A stretch of DNA of 64,000 nt from Caulobacter segnis (GTDB taxonomy: Bacteria > Pseudomonadota > Alphaproteobacteria > Caulobacterales > Caulobacteraceae). Positions 27,482 through 36,198 of the stretch are shown here, in pieces. The notes under the pieces were generated by a model that worked only from the letters and a program-made list of their open reading frames with translations, had not been told where the DNA came from and searched no databases. How positions within the stretch are numbered: position 1 is the stretch's first letter; the number at the start of each line of letters is the position of its first letter. A program made the translations under genes and the position numbers. Location: contig NZ_JARQWW010000005.1 of NCBI RefSeq assembly GCF_029543125.1, positions 310,001 through 374,000 of the forward strand. Reading direction: 5' to 3'.

Positions 27482-28525
27482 ATGATGATGCGGAACCTTC
27501 TGTTGATCACGGCGGCTTCGGCCGCCCTCGCCGCCTGCGCGACCGGACCGGGTCCCGACAAGTCGCCGACCGTCAATGTCGCCATGGTGCGCGAGAGCGA
27601 TCCCGTGCAATCGGTGGACGACGCCGCCGACGATCCGGCCATCTGGCGCAACGCGGCTGCTCCGTCCGCCAGCCTGATCGTCGCCACGGACAAGAAGGCC
27701 GGGCTGGTGGTCTATGGTCTCGACGGCAAGCGTCGGGACTTCAAGCCGGCCGGGCGGGTCAACAATGTGGACCTGCGCGACGGCGTGACCATCAAGGGTC
27801 AGCCAGGCGTTCTGGTGGTCGCCAGCGACCGCAACGATCCCCTGAACGGCGCCCTGGCCCTGTTCAGCCTGGCGCCCACGGGCCTGCTGACCGAGCTGGG
27901 CAAGGTTCCGGGCGTCGCAGGCGAGGCCTATGGCCTGTGCATGTGGCGCGCGCCGGACAAGGCGGTCTACGCGTTCCTGGTGATGAAGGACGGGACCATC
28001 GCCCAGGTCTCGCTGGACGCCTCTGGCGCCACGCCGACGGGCAAGGTGGTGCGCACCCTGAAGCTGGCCACCCAGTCGGAGGGCTGCGTCGCCGACGACC
28101 GCACCGGCAAGCTGTATGTGGGTGAAGAAGACGTGGGCGTCTGGCGTTTCGACGCCGCCGCCGACGCGCCGACCACCGCCACGCCGTTCGCCAAGGTGGA
28201 CCGCATCAAGCAGTTCGACGATGTCGAGGGCCTGGCCATCGCGGCCGAGGGCGCGACGGGCGGCTGGCTGATCGCGTCGAGCCAGGGCGACAACGCCTTC
28301 GCGGTCTACAGGCTGGAGGACGCGACCTATGTGGGCCGCTTCCGCATCGGCGGCGAAGGTTCTGAGAGCGTTCAGGAAACCGACGGGCTGGAGCTGGCGG
28401 TCGGCGACTTCGGCCCAGACTTCCCGGGCGGCATCTTCGTGGCCCAGGATGGGGATAACCGCCCCGATCCGCAGAACTTCAAGCTGACCTCCTGGAACCG
28501 CATCAAGGCGGCCCTGGGGCTGTAG
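27482..28525 (+). CDS. Beta-propeller phytase, lipoprotein
   Basis: This 347-residue protein starts with a lipoprotein signal (LLLITAASAALAACATG, lipidated Cys near residue 19). The rest is a six-bladed beta-propeller phytase domain: DDAADDPAIWRN, VIKGQPGVLVVASDRNDP-like, QSEGCVADDRTGKLYVGEEDVGVW, FDDVEGLAI and SQGDNAFAVYRL near the end. These acidic blade residues bind Ca and phosphate. The enzyme removes phosphate from phytate. As an outer-membrane or periplasmic lipoprotein co-transcribed with a TonB receptor 2 bp upstream, it probably forms a phytate-use unit. Confidence 0.93.
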   Translation: MMMRNLLLITAASAALAACATGPGPDKSPTVNVAMVRESDPVQSVDDAADDPAIWRNAAAPSASLIVATDKKAGLVVYGLDGKRRDFKPAGRVNNVDLRDGVTIKGQPGVLVVASDRNDPLNGALALFSLAPTGLLTELGKVPGVAGEAYGLCMWRAPDKAVYAFLVMKDGTIAQVSLDASGATPTGKVVRTLKLATQSEGCVADDRTGKLYVGEEDVGVWRFDAAADAPTTATPFAKVDRIKQFDDVEGLAIAAEGATGGWLIASSQGDNAFAVYRLEDATYVGRFRIGGEGSESVQETDGLELAVGDFGPDFPGGIFVAQDGDNRPDPQNFKLTSWNRIKAALGL

Positions 28526-28592
28526 GAATTCGAAGACACGACGAGAGAGAATTCGACGACTGGAACAGAGACGTCGAATACAGATGGAGACA

Positions 28593-28625
28593 GGGCCGCC
28601 GGATCATCCGGCGGCCCTTCTTTTT
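28593..28625 (+). terminator. Rho-independent terminator after phytase operon
   Basis: GGGCCGCCGGAT and ATCCGGCGGCCC form a near-perfect stem at 28593-28617 and are followed by TTCTTTTT on the plus strand. It ends the receptor-phytase transcript. Confidence 0.92.
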
Positions 28626-28626
28626 C

Positions 28627-30354
28627 CTACTTCACACCGATGGCGAGAGCGTCCGGCCGGCGGGTGTCGGCGGCGCCGTAGAACAGGCCGTTCTCGATCA
28701 TGATCGACTGGGTGCTGCCCATGGTCATGGACTTGGCGACCTTGTGACCCTTGGCCTCAAGCAGCGGGACGAGGTCCTGCGGAATCCCCTCCTCCAGCTC
28801 CAGCGGGCCGTCGATGCCGGATTGGTTGATGCGAGGCCGCATGGCCGCCTCGGCGACGTTCAGCTTGTGGTCGATCACATTGACCAGCAGTTGGGCCATG
28901 GTGGCGATGATGTAGCCGCCGCCGGGAGTGCCGGTGACCAGCCAGGGCTTGTCGTCCTTAAAGACGATCAGCGGGGTGATGGTCGAGCCCACCCGCTTGC
29001 CCGGCGCCGGACGGTTGGCCTCGCTGGCCTCTCCGCGCACGCCCCAGGCGAAGTTGCCCATGGAGTTGTTGAGCAGCACCCCGGTCCCCGGCGCCACCAC
29101 ATGCGCGCCGTAGGAGGACGAGATCGTATAGGTGTTGCTGACGGCGTTGCCCTCGGCGTCGGCCACCGAGAAGTGAGTCGTGTCGGGGCTTTCATGCTTG
29201 TACGGATCGCCGACCTTGAAGGTCTCGGTGGTCAGCGACGTGTCCATGGAGATCAGCTTGGCGCGCTCGGCGGCGTAGGCCTTGCTGGCGAGGCCGACGG
29301 CAGGCGTCTTCCACTGGGGCGGGCCGCCTACGAAGGCGCGGTCGGCCCAGCCGATCTTCATCGCCTCGGAGATCACGTGCATGGAGGCGACGCTGTTCCA
29401 GCCCAGCTTCTGCATGTCGAAATGTTCGAGGACGTTCATCACCTCGGCCAGGGTCACGCCCGAGGCGGTCGGGGGCATGTAGGCGATCTTCAGGCCGCGA
29501 TAGCTGGACCAGATCGGGTCGGAAACATTGGCCTTGTAAGCGGCCAGGTCCTCCATGGTCATGACGCCGCCATTGGCCTTCATGCCGTCGATGATCTTCT
29601 TGCCCACCGCGCCCTTGTAGAAGGCGTCCTGCCCGCCGTCGCGGATCTGGGCCAGGCTCCAGGCCAGGTCGGGCTGCTTGAACAGCTCCCCCGCCTTGTA
29701 GGCCGAACCGTCGGCCTTGAAGAACGCCTTGGTCGCGCCCGGATCGCGGGCCATCGCCTTCTGGCGGGCGGCGGTGGCCTGGGCTTCGTCGTCGGTGAGG
29801 ATGACGCCGTCGCGGGCCAGCTTCACCGCCGGCTCGACGACCTTCTTCCAGGGCAGCTTGCCGAAGCGGCTGTGCGCGGCCCACAGACCGGCGACGGTTC
29901 CGGGCGTCGACACGCCCTTGAACGAGGCGATCTTGCTGGGGTCGGAACGGCCGTTGTCGCCCAGCAGCAGGTCGGGCGTCGTGGCCTTGGGCGCCTCGCC
30001 GTAATACTCGATGGTGATGGTCTGATTGGTCTTGGCCATGTGGACGACCATGTAGCCGCCCCCGCCCAGATTGCCGGCGCGCGGCAGGGTCACGGCCTCG
30101 GCGAAGCCCACGGCCACGGCGGCGTCCACCGCATTGCCGCCCTGGCGCAGGATCTCGGCCCCCACCTTCGCGGCGATGGTGTTCTGCGCCACCACCATGC
30201 CCTGGCGGCCGATGGTCGGATTGTGAATCTGGGCGTAGCCGACGATGTCGCCGCCGGAGCCGGCCTGGGCCAGGACGGGCGAGACGGCGGCGGATTGCAG
30301 GGCGATCGCCGCCACGCCGGCGACGAGGATGCGGCCTATACGACCAGGCTTCAT
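28627..30354 (-). CDS. ggt: Gamma-glutamyltransferase
   Basis: I chose the ATG at 30354, preceded by GGGAGAA; the longer open frame upstream is antisense to the receptor gene. The 575-residue precursor has a Sec signal (ILVAGVAAIALQSAAVSPVLA) and a full Ntn-hydrolase GGT domain: NAVDAAVAVGFAEAVTLP, AGNLGGGGYMVVH, the autoprocessing and nucleophile Thr in SPDTTHFSVAD at about residue 390, and TPGGGYIIATMAQ. The enzyme matures by self-cleavage before that Thr and splits gamma-glutamyl bonds of glutathione and related peptides in the periplasm. Confidence 0.95.
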   Translation of the reverse strand: MKPGRIGRILVAGVAAIALQSAAVSPVLAQAGSGGDIVGYAQIHNPTIGRQGMVVAQNTIAAKVGAEILRQGGNAVDAAVAVGFAEAVTLPRAGNLGGGGYMVVHMAKTNQTITIEYYGEAPKATTPDLLLGDNGRSDPSKIASFKGVSTPGTVAGLWAAHSRFGKLPWKKVVEPAVKLARDGVILTDDEAQATAARQKAMARDPGATKAFFKADGSAYKAGELFKQPDLAWSLAQIRDGGQDAFYKGAVGKKIIDGMKANGGVMTMEDLAAYKANVSDPIWSSYRGLKIAYMPPTASGVTLAEVMNVLEHFDMQKLGWNSVASMHVISEAMKIGWADRAFVGGPPQWKTPAVGLASKAYAAERAKLISMDTSLTTETFKVGDPYKHESPDTTHFSVADAEGNAVSNTYTISSSYGAHVVAPGTGVLLNNSMGNFAWGVRGEASEANRPAPGKRVGSTITPLIVFKDDKPWLVTGTPGGGYIIATMAQLLVNVIDHKLNVAEAAMRPRINQSGIDGPLELEEGIPQDLVPLLEAKGHKVAKSMTMGSTQSIMIENGLFYGAADTRRPDALAIGVK

Positions 30355-30381
30355 GGGGTTCTCCCGGTTACGCGAAGCATT

Positions 30382-30417
30382 GAAACAGAAACTCCCGCCG
30401 GCTGGGCCGGCGGGAGT
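30382..30417 (-). terminator. Rho-independent terminator after large TonB receptor
   Basis: ACTCCCGCCGGC and GCCGGCGGGAGT form a 12-bp stem at 30391-30417 and are followed on the minus strand by TTCTGTTTC. It separates the receptor from ggt, so ggt needs its own promoter or read-through. Confidence 0.85.
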
Positions 30418-30427
30418 CCATTTGTCC

Positions 30428-33400
30428 TTAGAAGCTCTTGCGGACGCTGACGTACCAGTAGCGCTGGTACGGGTTGTACAGGTTCGCCTGGTAGCCGCTG
30501 GAGGACAGCGGCGGCTTCTCATCGGTGATGTTCCGCGCGCCGATGCGCACGCGGGTGTTGTCGGCCCAACCGCCCTCGAACTCGTACTGGGCGTAGAGGT
30601 TGGCCGTGACCTGGGAATCGACCACCCAGGGCGCGCCGGCGGCGTCCACCAGGCTCGTGTCTTCCACGTCACCGATATACTGGCTGAACGCGCCGACCGT
30701 GATCCGGTCATAGCGCCACGTGGCCGAAGCCGACCAGCGCCAGTCGGGGCGGCCGTTCTGGCGGATCAGATCACCGCCGCCCGACAGCGAGGTGCCGGCG
30801 TTGATCTGACCGGCCGCGCGGGCGTCCAGCAGGGTGGCCACGTTCGGCGACGGGCTCTGATAGAACTTGATCAGATGGGCGGCGTTGAAGTTGACGTCGA
30901 AGTCGCCGAACTTCGTGCCGTACAGACGCCACATCACCCCGATGTCGAGGCCGCGGGCTTCCTGCGGCAGCAGGTTCACGTACTGATCCTGAACACCCAG
31001 CACCTGGCCGACCGGGGCCAGACCCGTGCCGGCGAAGGCCGCCACGTCGTCAGCCGTCGGCGCGGCGCGCAGGATGTTCGGGTTCGACTGGCCCTGGGTG
31101 CGCAGCAGGTAGTCCAGCACCAGGGCGTTGTTGCCGCCGAACAGGCCGACGATGCCGGTCTGCTTGATGCGCCAGTAGTCGGCGGTGAAGGTGAAGCGGC
31201 CCAGGTCAGCCGGAACGAAGCGCGGCTCGAAGACCACACCGACGCTGGTGTTGGTCGATTCTTCCGGCTTCAGGTCCTGGTTGCCCGAACGCAGCTCCGG
31301 CGTGCTGTTGGAGCGGGCGCAGTTGGCGAAGTTGGCGATGCGGCCAGCGCGTCGGTCGGCCTCGCAGCGCACCCAGTCGGTGCGGGTATTCGAGCGGGTC
31401 ACCAGAGTGGCGTTCACTTGCTCCAGGTTCGGAGCCTTGAAGCCCTCGGCCCAGGAACCTCGGAAGCGCAGGCCGTCGAACACGTCCCAGGCCACGGCGA
31501 TCTTCGGCTTGGCCACATCGCCCACGTCCGAGAAGTGCTCAAAGCGACCGGCGAACTGCGCCTCGACGCTGCGGACCAGCGGGATGCCCATTTCCGGCGA
31601 GATCACCGGCACGGCGAACTCGATGAAGGCCGAGGCCACTTCACGCGAGCCCTTGGTGTCCGGCGACGGGCTGGTGCCGATCAGGTCGCTGTCATAGACG
31701 ACGCCGGTGATCGGGTTGGTGAACTTGGTCGTGCCGTCGACGCGGGCGTCGCGATCGTCCTTCTGGGTTTCGCGGCGATACTCAACACCCGCGGCCACGC
31801 CGACGTCGCCGCCAGGCAGGGCGAACAGGTCCGCCTTGGAGACCTTCAGGTCCCAAAGGGCCAGGGTGCTCTTGCTGGTGCGCTGGCTCTTGATCTTGAT
31901 GGCGTTGATCGCGGCGGCGGTGCTGGAGGTGGCGTCGCCGATGCTCGGCAGGGCCGGGTCGCCGCCGTTGAACGGGTTGTAGGCGTCCGGCGTCGACAGG
32001 CTGAGCTGCTGTTGGGCCAGGGTGGCGCTGATGCCGTCCGACACGTCCTCGACCTTGGCCGAGTTGTAGAGGGCCGCAGTCTCCCAGTTGAAGCCGAACT
32101 TCTTGCCCTTCAGGCCTACCAGGAAGCGGTTCTGTTCGTTGGCCACCTCGACGAACTGCCGGCCGGCGTCCACGAAATTGTAGGTCGTCAGGTTGACGCC
32201 CACACCCGCCGCCGGGGCGTCGATGCCCGACAGGCGGTTCGGCAGACCGGTCGCGCCGAACGGGTTGTAGTAGTTCGAGCCGGGGGCGGTCAGGACCTGG
32301 GCCGTGGTGGTGTAGATCGGGTTCTGCCAGGCCTCGGTGTCAGCACGATAGAGACCGAGCTCGCCGAAGGCGGTCACTTCCTCGGTCAGGTCGTAGTTGC
32401 CGGTGAGGAACAGGTTCGAACGCTTCAGCGACGGCATGATGCTGACGCCGGCTGCGGCGGTGTCATAGCGCAGGTCGCGCTCGGCGCCGGCGGTGGCCAG
32501 GGCGCCATCGTCGATGCAGGCGCCGGCCGCGACGTTCGCCAGACAGCCCGCGAAGCTGGTGGGCTGGATGTGAAAAGCGCCGGCGGCGCTGGTCAGCAGG
32601 GCGCCGTTCCGGCGGACAGCCGAGCGGGCCGTGAAGTTGCCCCAGGGGTTCTGAGTGCCGCGGCTGTCGAGGCTGGCCGCGCCGTCAAAGCGGGTGCCGG
32701 CGAACAGAGGGCGGTAGTCAGACGACGCCGTGAAGTCCTGATCCGTGGAGCGCAGCTCGCTGCGCTTGTCATAGCTGAAGAAGGCCGTGAGGTTGCCGCG
32801 GTCGAAGTTGTGACCGACCAGGGCGGTGAAATTGTACTCTTCGAGATTGGTGCCCTCGGCCTCGCCATAGCGGGCCTCGACCTCGGCGCCTTCGAAGCGG
32901 TCCTGAAGGACCGTGTTGATCACGCCGGCCACGGCGTCGGAGCCGTAGAGGGCGGCTGCGCCGTCCCGCAGCACTTCCAGGCGCTTCAGGCCGGTCGTGG
33001 GAATGGCGTTGGTGTTGTAGGTGATGGTCGGGACGAGGCTGGCGCCGTCCGCCTGGCTGGTGGGGTGCGCCACCACGCGGCGGCCGTTCAGCAGGACCAG
33101 GGTGTTGCCCGAGCCCAGGTTGCGCAGGTTCACCGAACCGATGTCGCCGCGCGCGGAGTTGGACGAGTTGGGCAGATAGGACGAGTTGTAGTTGATGTCG
33201 CCCATCTGCGGGATCGAGCGGAACAGTTCATCGCCCGACGAAGCGCTGATGGCGTCGAGGTCCTGCTGACCCACGACGGTCACGGGCAGTGCCGCGGTGA
33301 CTTTCGAGCCTTCGATCCGGGTGCCGACGACCACGATCTCCTCGACCGCGGCGTCATCCTGCGCCCAGGCCTGGCCGGCCAGAACGGCGACGCTCAGCGC

Positions 33401-33445
33401 CGTGCTCATCATCAGGAGCGAGCGCCCCATACGCTTGGTGTTCAT
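30428..33445 (-). CDS. Large TonB-dependent receptor
   Basis: The 1005-residue precursor has a Sec signal (LLMMSTALSVAVLAGQAWAQ), TonB-box-like EEIVVVGTRIEGS, and the Sphingomonas/Caulobacter-type plug: GDELFRSIPQMGDINYN, VNLRNLGSGNTLVLLNGRR and LEVLRDGAAALYGSDAVAGVIN. The barrel ends in YWYVSVRKSF with a terminal Phe. This subfamily generally takes up nutrients such as oligosaccharides or peptides. The ligand is unknown. Its neighbour downstream is gamma-glutamyltransferase, which makes a peptide or glutathione-like substrate plausible, but a terminator lies between them. Confidence 0.9.
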   Translation of the reverse strand: MNTKRMGRSLLMMSTALSVAVLAGQAWAQDDAAVEEIVVVGTRIEGSKVTAALPVTVVGQQDLDAISASSGDELFRSIPQMGDINYNSSYLPNSSNSARGDIGSVNLRNLGSGNTLVLLNGRRVVAHPTSQADGASLVPTITYNTNAIPTTGLKRLEVLRDGAAALYGSDAVAGVINTVLQDRFEGAEVEARYGEAEGTNLEEYNFTALVGHNFDRGNLTAFFSYDKRSELRSTDQDFTASSDYRPLFAGTRFDGAASLDSRGTQNPWGNFTARSAVRRNGALLTSAAGAFHIQPTSFAGCLANVAAGACIDDGALATAGAERDLRYDTAAAGVSIMPSLKRSNLFLTGNYDLTEEVTAFGELGLYRADTEAWQNPIYTTTAQVLTAPGSNYYNPFGATGLPNRLSGIDAPAAGVGVNLTTYNFVDAGRQFVEVANEQNRFLVGLKGKKFGFNWETAALYNSAKVEDVSDGISATLAQQQLSLSTPDAYNPFNGGDPALPSIGDATSSTAAAINAIKIKSQRTSKSTLALWDLKVSKADLFALPGGDVGVAAGVEYRRETQKDDRDARVDGTTKFTNPITGVVYDSDLIGTSPSPDTKGSREVASAFIEFAVPVISPEMGIPLVRSVEAQFAGRFEHFSDVGDVAKPKIAVAWDVFDGLRFRGSWAEGFKAPNLEQVNATLVTRSNTRTDWVRCEADRRAGRIANFANCARSNSTPELRSGNQDLKPEESTNTSVGVVFEPRFVPADLGRFTFTADYWRIKQTGIVGLFGGNNALVLDYLLRTQGQSNPNILRAAPTADDVAAFAGTGLAPVGQVLGVQDQYVNLLPQEARGLDIGVMWRLYGTKFGDFDVNFNAAHLIKFYQSPSPNVATLLDARAAGQINAGTSLSGGGDLIRQNGRPDWRWSASATWRYDRITVGAFSQYIGDVEDTSLVDAAGAPWVVDSQVTANLYAQYEFEGGWADNTRVRIGARNITDEKPPLSSSGYQANLYNPYQRYWYVSVRKSF

Positions 33446-33554
33446 TACTGTCCCCTAGACTTGTTGTCTTGTTGGACGCTGGCCTGCCCCCTTTATGCAG
33501 ACCAGCGCTCGGTAAAACCGAGACGCACGCTGACTCCCCACCCACACCTCATTG

Positions 33555-33574
33555 GTGAACGTATCGGCGTTCAC
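33555..33574. promoter_or_regulatory. Inverted repeat upstream of large TonB receptor, candidate operator
   Basis: GTGAACG-TATCGG-CGTTCAC has 7-bp perfect arms and a 6-bp spacer, 110 bp upstream of the receptor ATG. This size and symmetry fit a dimeric repressor such as LacI or TetR type. The regulator is not in this window as far as can be told. Confidence 0.4.
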
Positions 33575-33613
33575 ACTCATGCAGAGCGGAAGGTGCGTCT
33601 TTTCGGTCACGAT

Positions 33614-33633
33614 TTTCGCCACTTCCGGCGAAA
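33614..33633. promoter_or_regulatory. Second inverted repeat upstream of large TonB receptor
   Basis: TTTCGCC-ACTTCC-GGCGAAA, again with 7-bp arms and a 6-bp spacer, lies 59 bp start to start from the first one in the AT-rich part of the 298-bp gap between the receptor and tRNA-Leu. It could be an operator or a hairpin. The rest of the gap shows no gene. Confidence 0.3.
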
Positions 33634-33743
33634 TTCAAATCGCAAAGCAACTGAAGATTGAATAGCGAGCCGCTGACGAGCGGGATGGCTGGCGTCGAGT
33701 CGGATCAGTTGCTAAACGGTTCGCCCTGCCGATCCGAGGCCTT

Positions 33744-33828
33744 GCGGGCGTGGTGAAACTGGTAGACGCGCCGGACTCAAAATCCGGTTCCGAAAGGAGT
33801 GTCGGTTCGACCCCGACCGCCCGCACCA
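33744..33828 (+). tRNA. tRNA-Leu(CAA)
   Basis: This is an 85-base type II tRNA. The acceptor stem GCGGGCG pairs with CGCCCGC and is followed by discriminator A and encoded CCA. The D arm contains GGTAGACGCG, and the anticodon stem CCGGA/TCCGG holds the loop CTCAAAA with anticodon CAA, which reads UUG leucine codons. A long variable arm (TTCCGAAAGGAG) and the T arm GTCGGTTCGACCCCGAC complete it. Confidence 0.97.
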
Positions 33829-33912
33829 ATCCTCCAAACCAGCAGCGAACGCCGCAATATCGACACGCTTGCAGAGGCTCATCCTCACGCTGAAGCTCAG
33901 CGGGAGGCGCTC

Positions 33913-34344
33913 ATGTCCGCCATGTCGACGATCCGGCTCACCCGTCGCCTGTTGCTGGGGGCGGTGGCGTTCCTTCCCGCCTTCCCTGCCCTGGCCGACG
34001 CTGGAAGCGGGCCGATCCACCAGCTTCGGGTCTATGAGATCTTCGAGGGCAACAAGGCGGCCTTCCACGAACGCTTCCGCGACCAGGCCATTCCGATCAT
34101 GGAGCGGCATGACTTCGACATCGCCGCCATGTGGGAGGCCAAGACCCCGGCGCGCACGGAGTTCGTCTACATCCTGAGATGGCCGGACGAGGCGACCATG
34201 AGGGACCGCTGGGCGAAGTTCATGGCCGACGAGGAATGGGCCGCCATCAAGCGGCGCACCGCCGCCAAGCATGGACGGCTTGTGGGCGAGATCGAGGATC
34301 GGGTCCTGCGCCTGACGGACTATTCGCCGCGTCCGCCGGCCTGA
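33913..34344 (+). CDS. NIPSNAP family protein with signal-like N-terminus
   Basis: Starting at ATG 33913 (GGGAGG six bases upstream), the 143-residue product has an Arg-rich then hydrophobic N-terminus (RLTRRLLLGAVAFLPAFPALA), probably a Sec or twin-arginine-like signal. It then has one NIPSNAP ferredoxin-like domain: HQLRVYEIFEGNKAAFHERFRDQAIPIMERH and VYILRWPDEATMRDRWAKFMADEEW. NIPSNAP domains form small alpha-beta barrels of mostly unknown function. The gene starts 84 bp after tRNA-Leu. Confidence 0.8.
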   Translation: MSAMSTIRLTRRLLLGAVAFLPAFPALADAGSGPIHQLRVYEIFEGNKAAFHERFRDQAIPIMERHDFDIAAMWEAKTPARTEFVYILRWPDEATMRDRWAKFMADEEWAAIKRRTAAKHGRLVGEIEDRVLRLTDYSPRPPA

Positions 34345-34382
34345 CCCTTGTTCCGAACGGCCACGCTCACGATCTGAAGGGC

Positions 34383-34766
34383 ATGAGCCGCAGGATCAAA
34401 CAGGTGCGCGCGGATTGGGCCGAGGTGGTTCTGGTCTGCCGCAAGTGCTCGAAGAAGCTGGACGGTGGGTTCGGCGCCAAGGGCGACAAGAGCCTGGCCA
34501 AGGCGCTGCGCCGCGAACTGCGTGGCGGCAAGGGAGACCACCGCAAGGACGGCGCGGCGGTGATCGAGGTCGATTGCCTGGACATCTGCCCCAAGGACGC
34601 GGTCGTCGCGGTCAATGCGGCCGATCCCAAGACCTGGCGTGTCATTCCGCGAGGAACAGCAATGCCGGAGGTGCTGGACAGCCTGGGCGTCAAAAGGCGT
34701 TCAGGCTCTAGGACGCCGCCGGATCCTCGCCCGACAGTTTCGCCGCCGCCCCTTCCAGCCGAATAA
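34383..34766 (+). CDS. Thioredoxin-like [2Fe-2S] ferredoxin-type protein
   Basis: This 127-residue protein (ATG 34383, AAGG upstream) has the cysteine layout of the thioredoxin-fold ferredoxin family: VLVCRKCSKKL near residue 19 and VDCLDICPKDAVVAV near residue 67. These would hold a [2Fe-2S] cluster. Partners and pathway are unknown. The last about 20 codons (RTPPDPRPTVSPPPLPAE) overlap the 3' end of the convergent marR gene by 59 bp and are low-complexity, so the functional domain probably ends near residue 105. Confidence 0.75.
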   Translation: MSRRIKQVRADWAEVVLVCRKCSKKLDGGFGAKGDKSLAKALRRELRGGKGDHRKDGAAVIEVDCLDICPKDAVVAVNAADPKTWRVIPRGTAMPEVLDSLGVKRRSGSRTPPDPRPTVSPPPLPAE

Positions 34767-35193
34767 GCAGCCGCTTCATCTGGGTCACGTCCTTGGGCGT
34801 CAGGCCGGTGAGCAGCGCCGCCTCGTAGTCCAAGGCCATGGGCGCGACCTCGGCATAGAGCCGCCGCCCCTCGTCGCTGAGGGTCAGGACGTGCGAGCGG
34901 CCGTCGATCTCGTGCGCGGAGCGGACGACAAGGTTGCGCGTCGTCAGGGTCTGGGCCGCCCGGCTGACCATCACCTTGTCCATCATGGTGCGGGCCACGA
35001 GCGCCTGCTGCGTCATGGGCTGTTCGGCCAGGACGGCGATCAGGCGCCATTGGGGCACGGTCAGGCCGAAGCGGTCCTCATAGGCGCGCGCGATCAGCTT
35101 GGAGACCGCGTTGGAGGCGATGGACAGCCGGAACGGCAGGTAGTCGTCGAGGCTCAGCCCCGCGCCCTGCTCCGTTCCGGCCGCCTTGCTCAT
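34708..35193 (-). CDS. MarR-family transcriptional regulator
   Basis: This 161-residue winged-helix regulator has dimerisation helices at both ends and a DNA-binding core: LTVPQWRLIAVLAEQPMTQQALVARTMMDKVMVSRAAQTLTTRNLV-type wHTH, then the wing RSHVLTLSDEGRRLY. Its ATG overlaps the stop of the upstream FAH gene (ATGA), so both are made from one transcript. It probably responds to an aromatic catabolite and controls this operon. That is inference from gene context. Confidence 0.88.
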   Translation of the reverse strand: MSKAAGTEQGAGLSLDDYLPFRLSIASNAVSKLIARAYEDRFGLTVPQWRLIAVLAEQPMTQQALVARTMMDKVMVSRAAQTLTTRNLVVRSAHEIDGRSHVLTLSDEGRRLYAEVAPMALDYEAALLTGLTPKDVTQMKRLLIRLEGAAAKLSGEDPAAS

Positions 35194-36197
35194 GCGGGCG
35201 ACACGCGCTGTTCGATGGCGCCGAAGATCGTGTGGCGCTTGGCGTCGCGCATCTCGATCCGGACGGTGTCGCCGTGCTTCAGGAACGGCGTGGTCGGCTT
35301 GCCGTTGGTGATCGTCTCGATGGTCCGCACCTCGGCGATGCAGGAATAGCCGAGGCCGCCTTCGCTGACCGGCTTGCCGGGGCCGCCGTCGGCGTCGCGG
35401 TTCGACACGGTGCCGGAGCCGATGATCGTGCCGGCCGCCAGGGCGCGGGTCTTGGCGGCGTGCGCCACCAGGGTCCCGAAATCGAAGGTCATGTCGACGC
35501 CGGCGTCGGCCTCCCCGAACGACTTGCCGTTCAGCTCGACCTCAAGCTTGCCGTGCAGACGGCCGTCCTTCCAAGCGTCGCCCAGGGATTCCGGCGTGAC
35601 CGCAGTGGGGGAGAAGGCGCTGGCGGGCTTGGACTGGAAGAAGCCGAAGCCCTTGGCCAGCTCATTGGGGATCAGGTTGCGCAGGGACACGTCATTGACC
35701 AGCATGACCAGGCGGATCGCCGCCAGAGCCTGCTCGCGGGTCGCGCCCAGGGGCACGTCGCCGACGATCACCGCCACTTCGCCTTCCAGATCGCAGCCCC
35801 AGGCCTCGTCCTTCAGCGGGATGTCGTCGCGCGGGCCAAGGAAGCCGTCGGAGCCGCCCTGGTACATCAGCGGATCGGTCCAGAAGCTTTCCGGCATGTC
35901 GGCGCCCCGCGCCTGACGCACGAGCTGGACGTGGTTCACATAGGCCGAGCCGTCGGCCCACTGATAGGCGCGCGGCAGCGGCGAGGCGGCGTCATGCTCA
36001 TGGAAACGGTCACGCGGCACCGAGCCATGCTCCAGGCTCTCGGCAAGGGACTCGAGCTGGGGCCCTATGCGCTCCCAGTCGTCGAGGGCGGCTTGCAGGG
36101 TCGGCGCATAGGCGGCGGCCGTCGTGCACCAGGCGAGGTCGTTGGAGACCACGACCAGACGACCGTCACGGCCGGACTTCAAGGAGGCTAGCTTCAC
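35190..36197 (-). CDS. Fumarylacetoacetate hydrolase family protein
   Basis: I chose the GTG at 36197. The protein then begins with the family N-terminus (KLASLKSGRDGRLVVVSND) and starts one base after the stop of the upstream gene. A longer ATG start at 36248 would add 17 unconserved residues. The 335-residue enzyme has PLPRAYQWADGSAYVNHVQLVRQ, ESFWTDPLMYQGGSDGFLGPRDDIP and the FAH metal-binding and catalytic strand DLEGEVAVIVGD. It probably cleaves fumarylacetoacetate to fumarate and acetoacetate at the end of tyrosine/homogentisate breakdown. It is followed by an overlapping marR. Confidence 0.88.
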   Translation of the reverse strand: MKLASLKSGRDGRLVVVSNDLAWCTTAAAYAPTLQAALDDWERIGPQLESLAESLEHGSVPRDRFHEHDAASPLPRAYQWADGSAYVNHVQLVRQARGADMPESFWTDPLMYQGGSDGFLGPRDDIPLKDEAWGCDLEGEVAVIVGDVPLGATREQALAAIRLVMLVNDVSLRNLIPNELAKGFGFFQSKPASAFSPTAVTPESLGDAWKDGRLHGKLEVELNGKSFGEADAGVDMTFDFGTLVAHAAKTRALAAGTIIGSGTVSNRDADGGPGKPVSEGGLGYSCIAEVRTIETITNGKPTTPFLKHGDTVRIEMRDAKRHTIFGAIEQRVSPA

Positions 36198-36198
36198 G

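Noticed and set aside
30245-33661. 1138-codon plus-strand open frame
   Set aside because: It is antisense to the large TonB receptor; the translation has no domain.
33799-33912. N-terminal extension of the NIPSNAP gene
   Set aside because: It would begin inside tRNA-Leu; the ATG at 33913 has GGGAGG at good spacing and begins the signal-like sequence.
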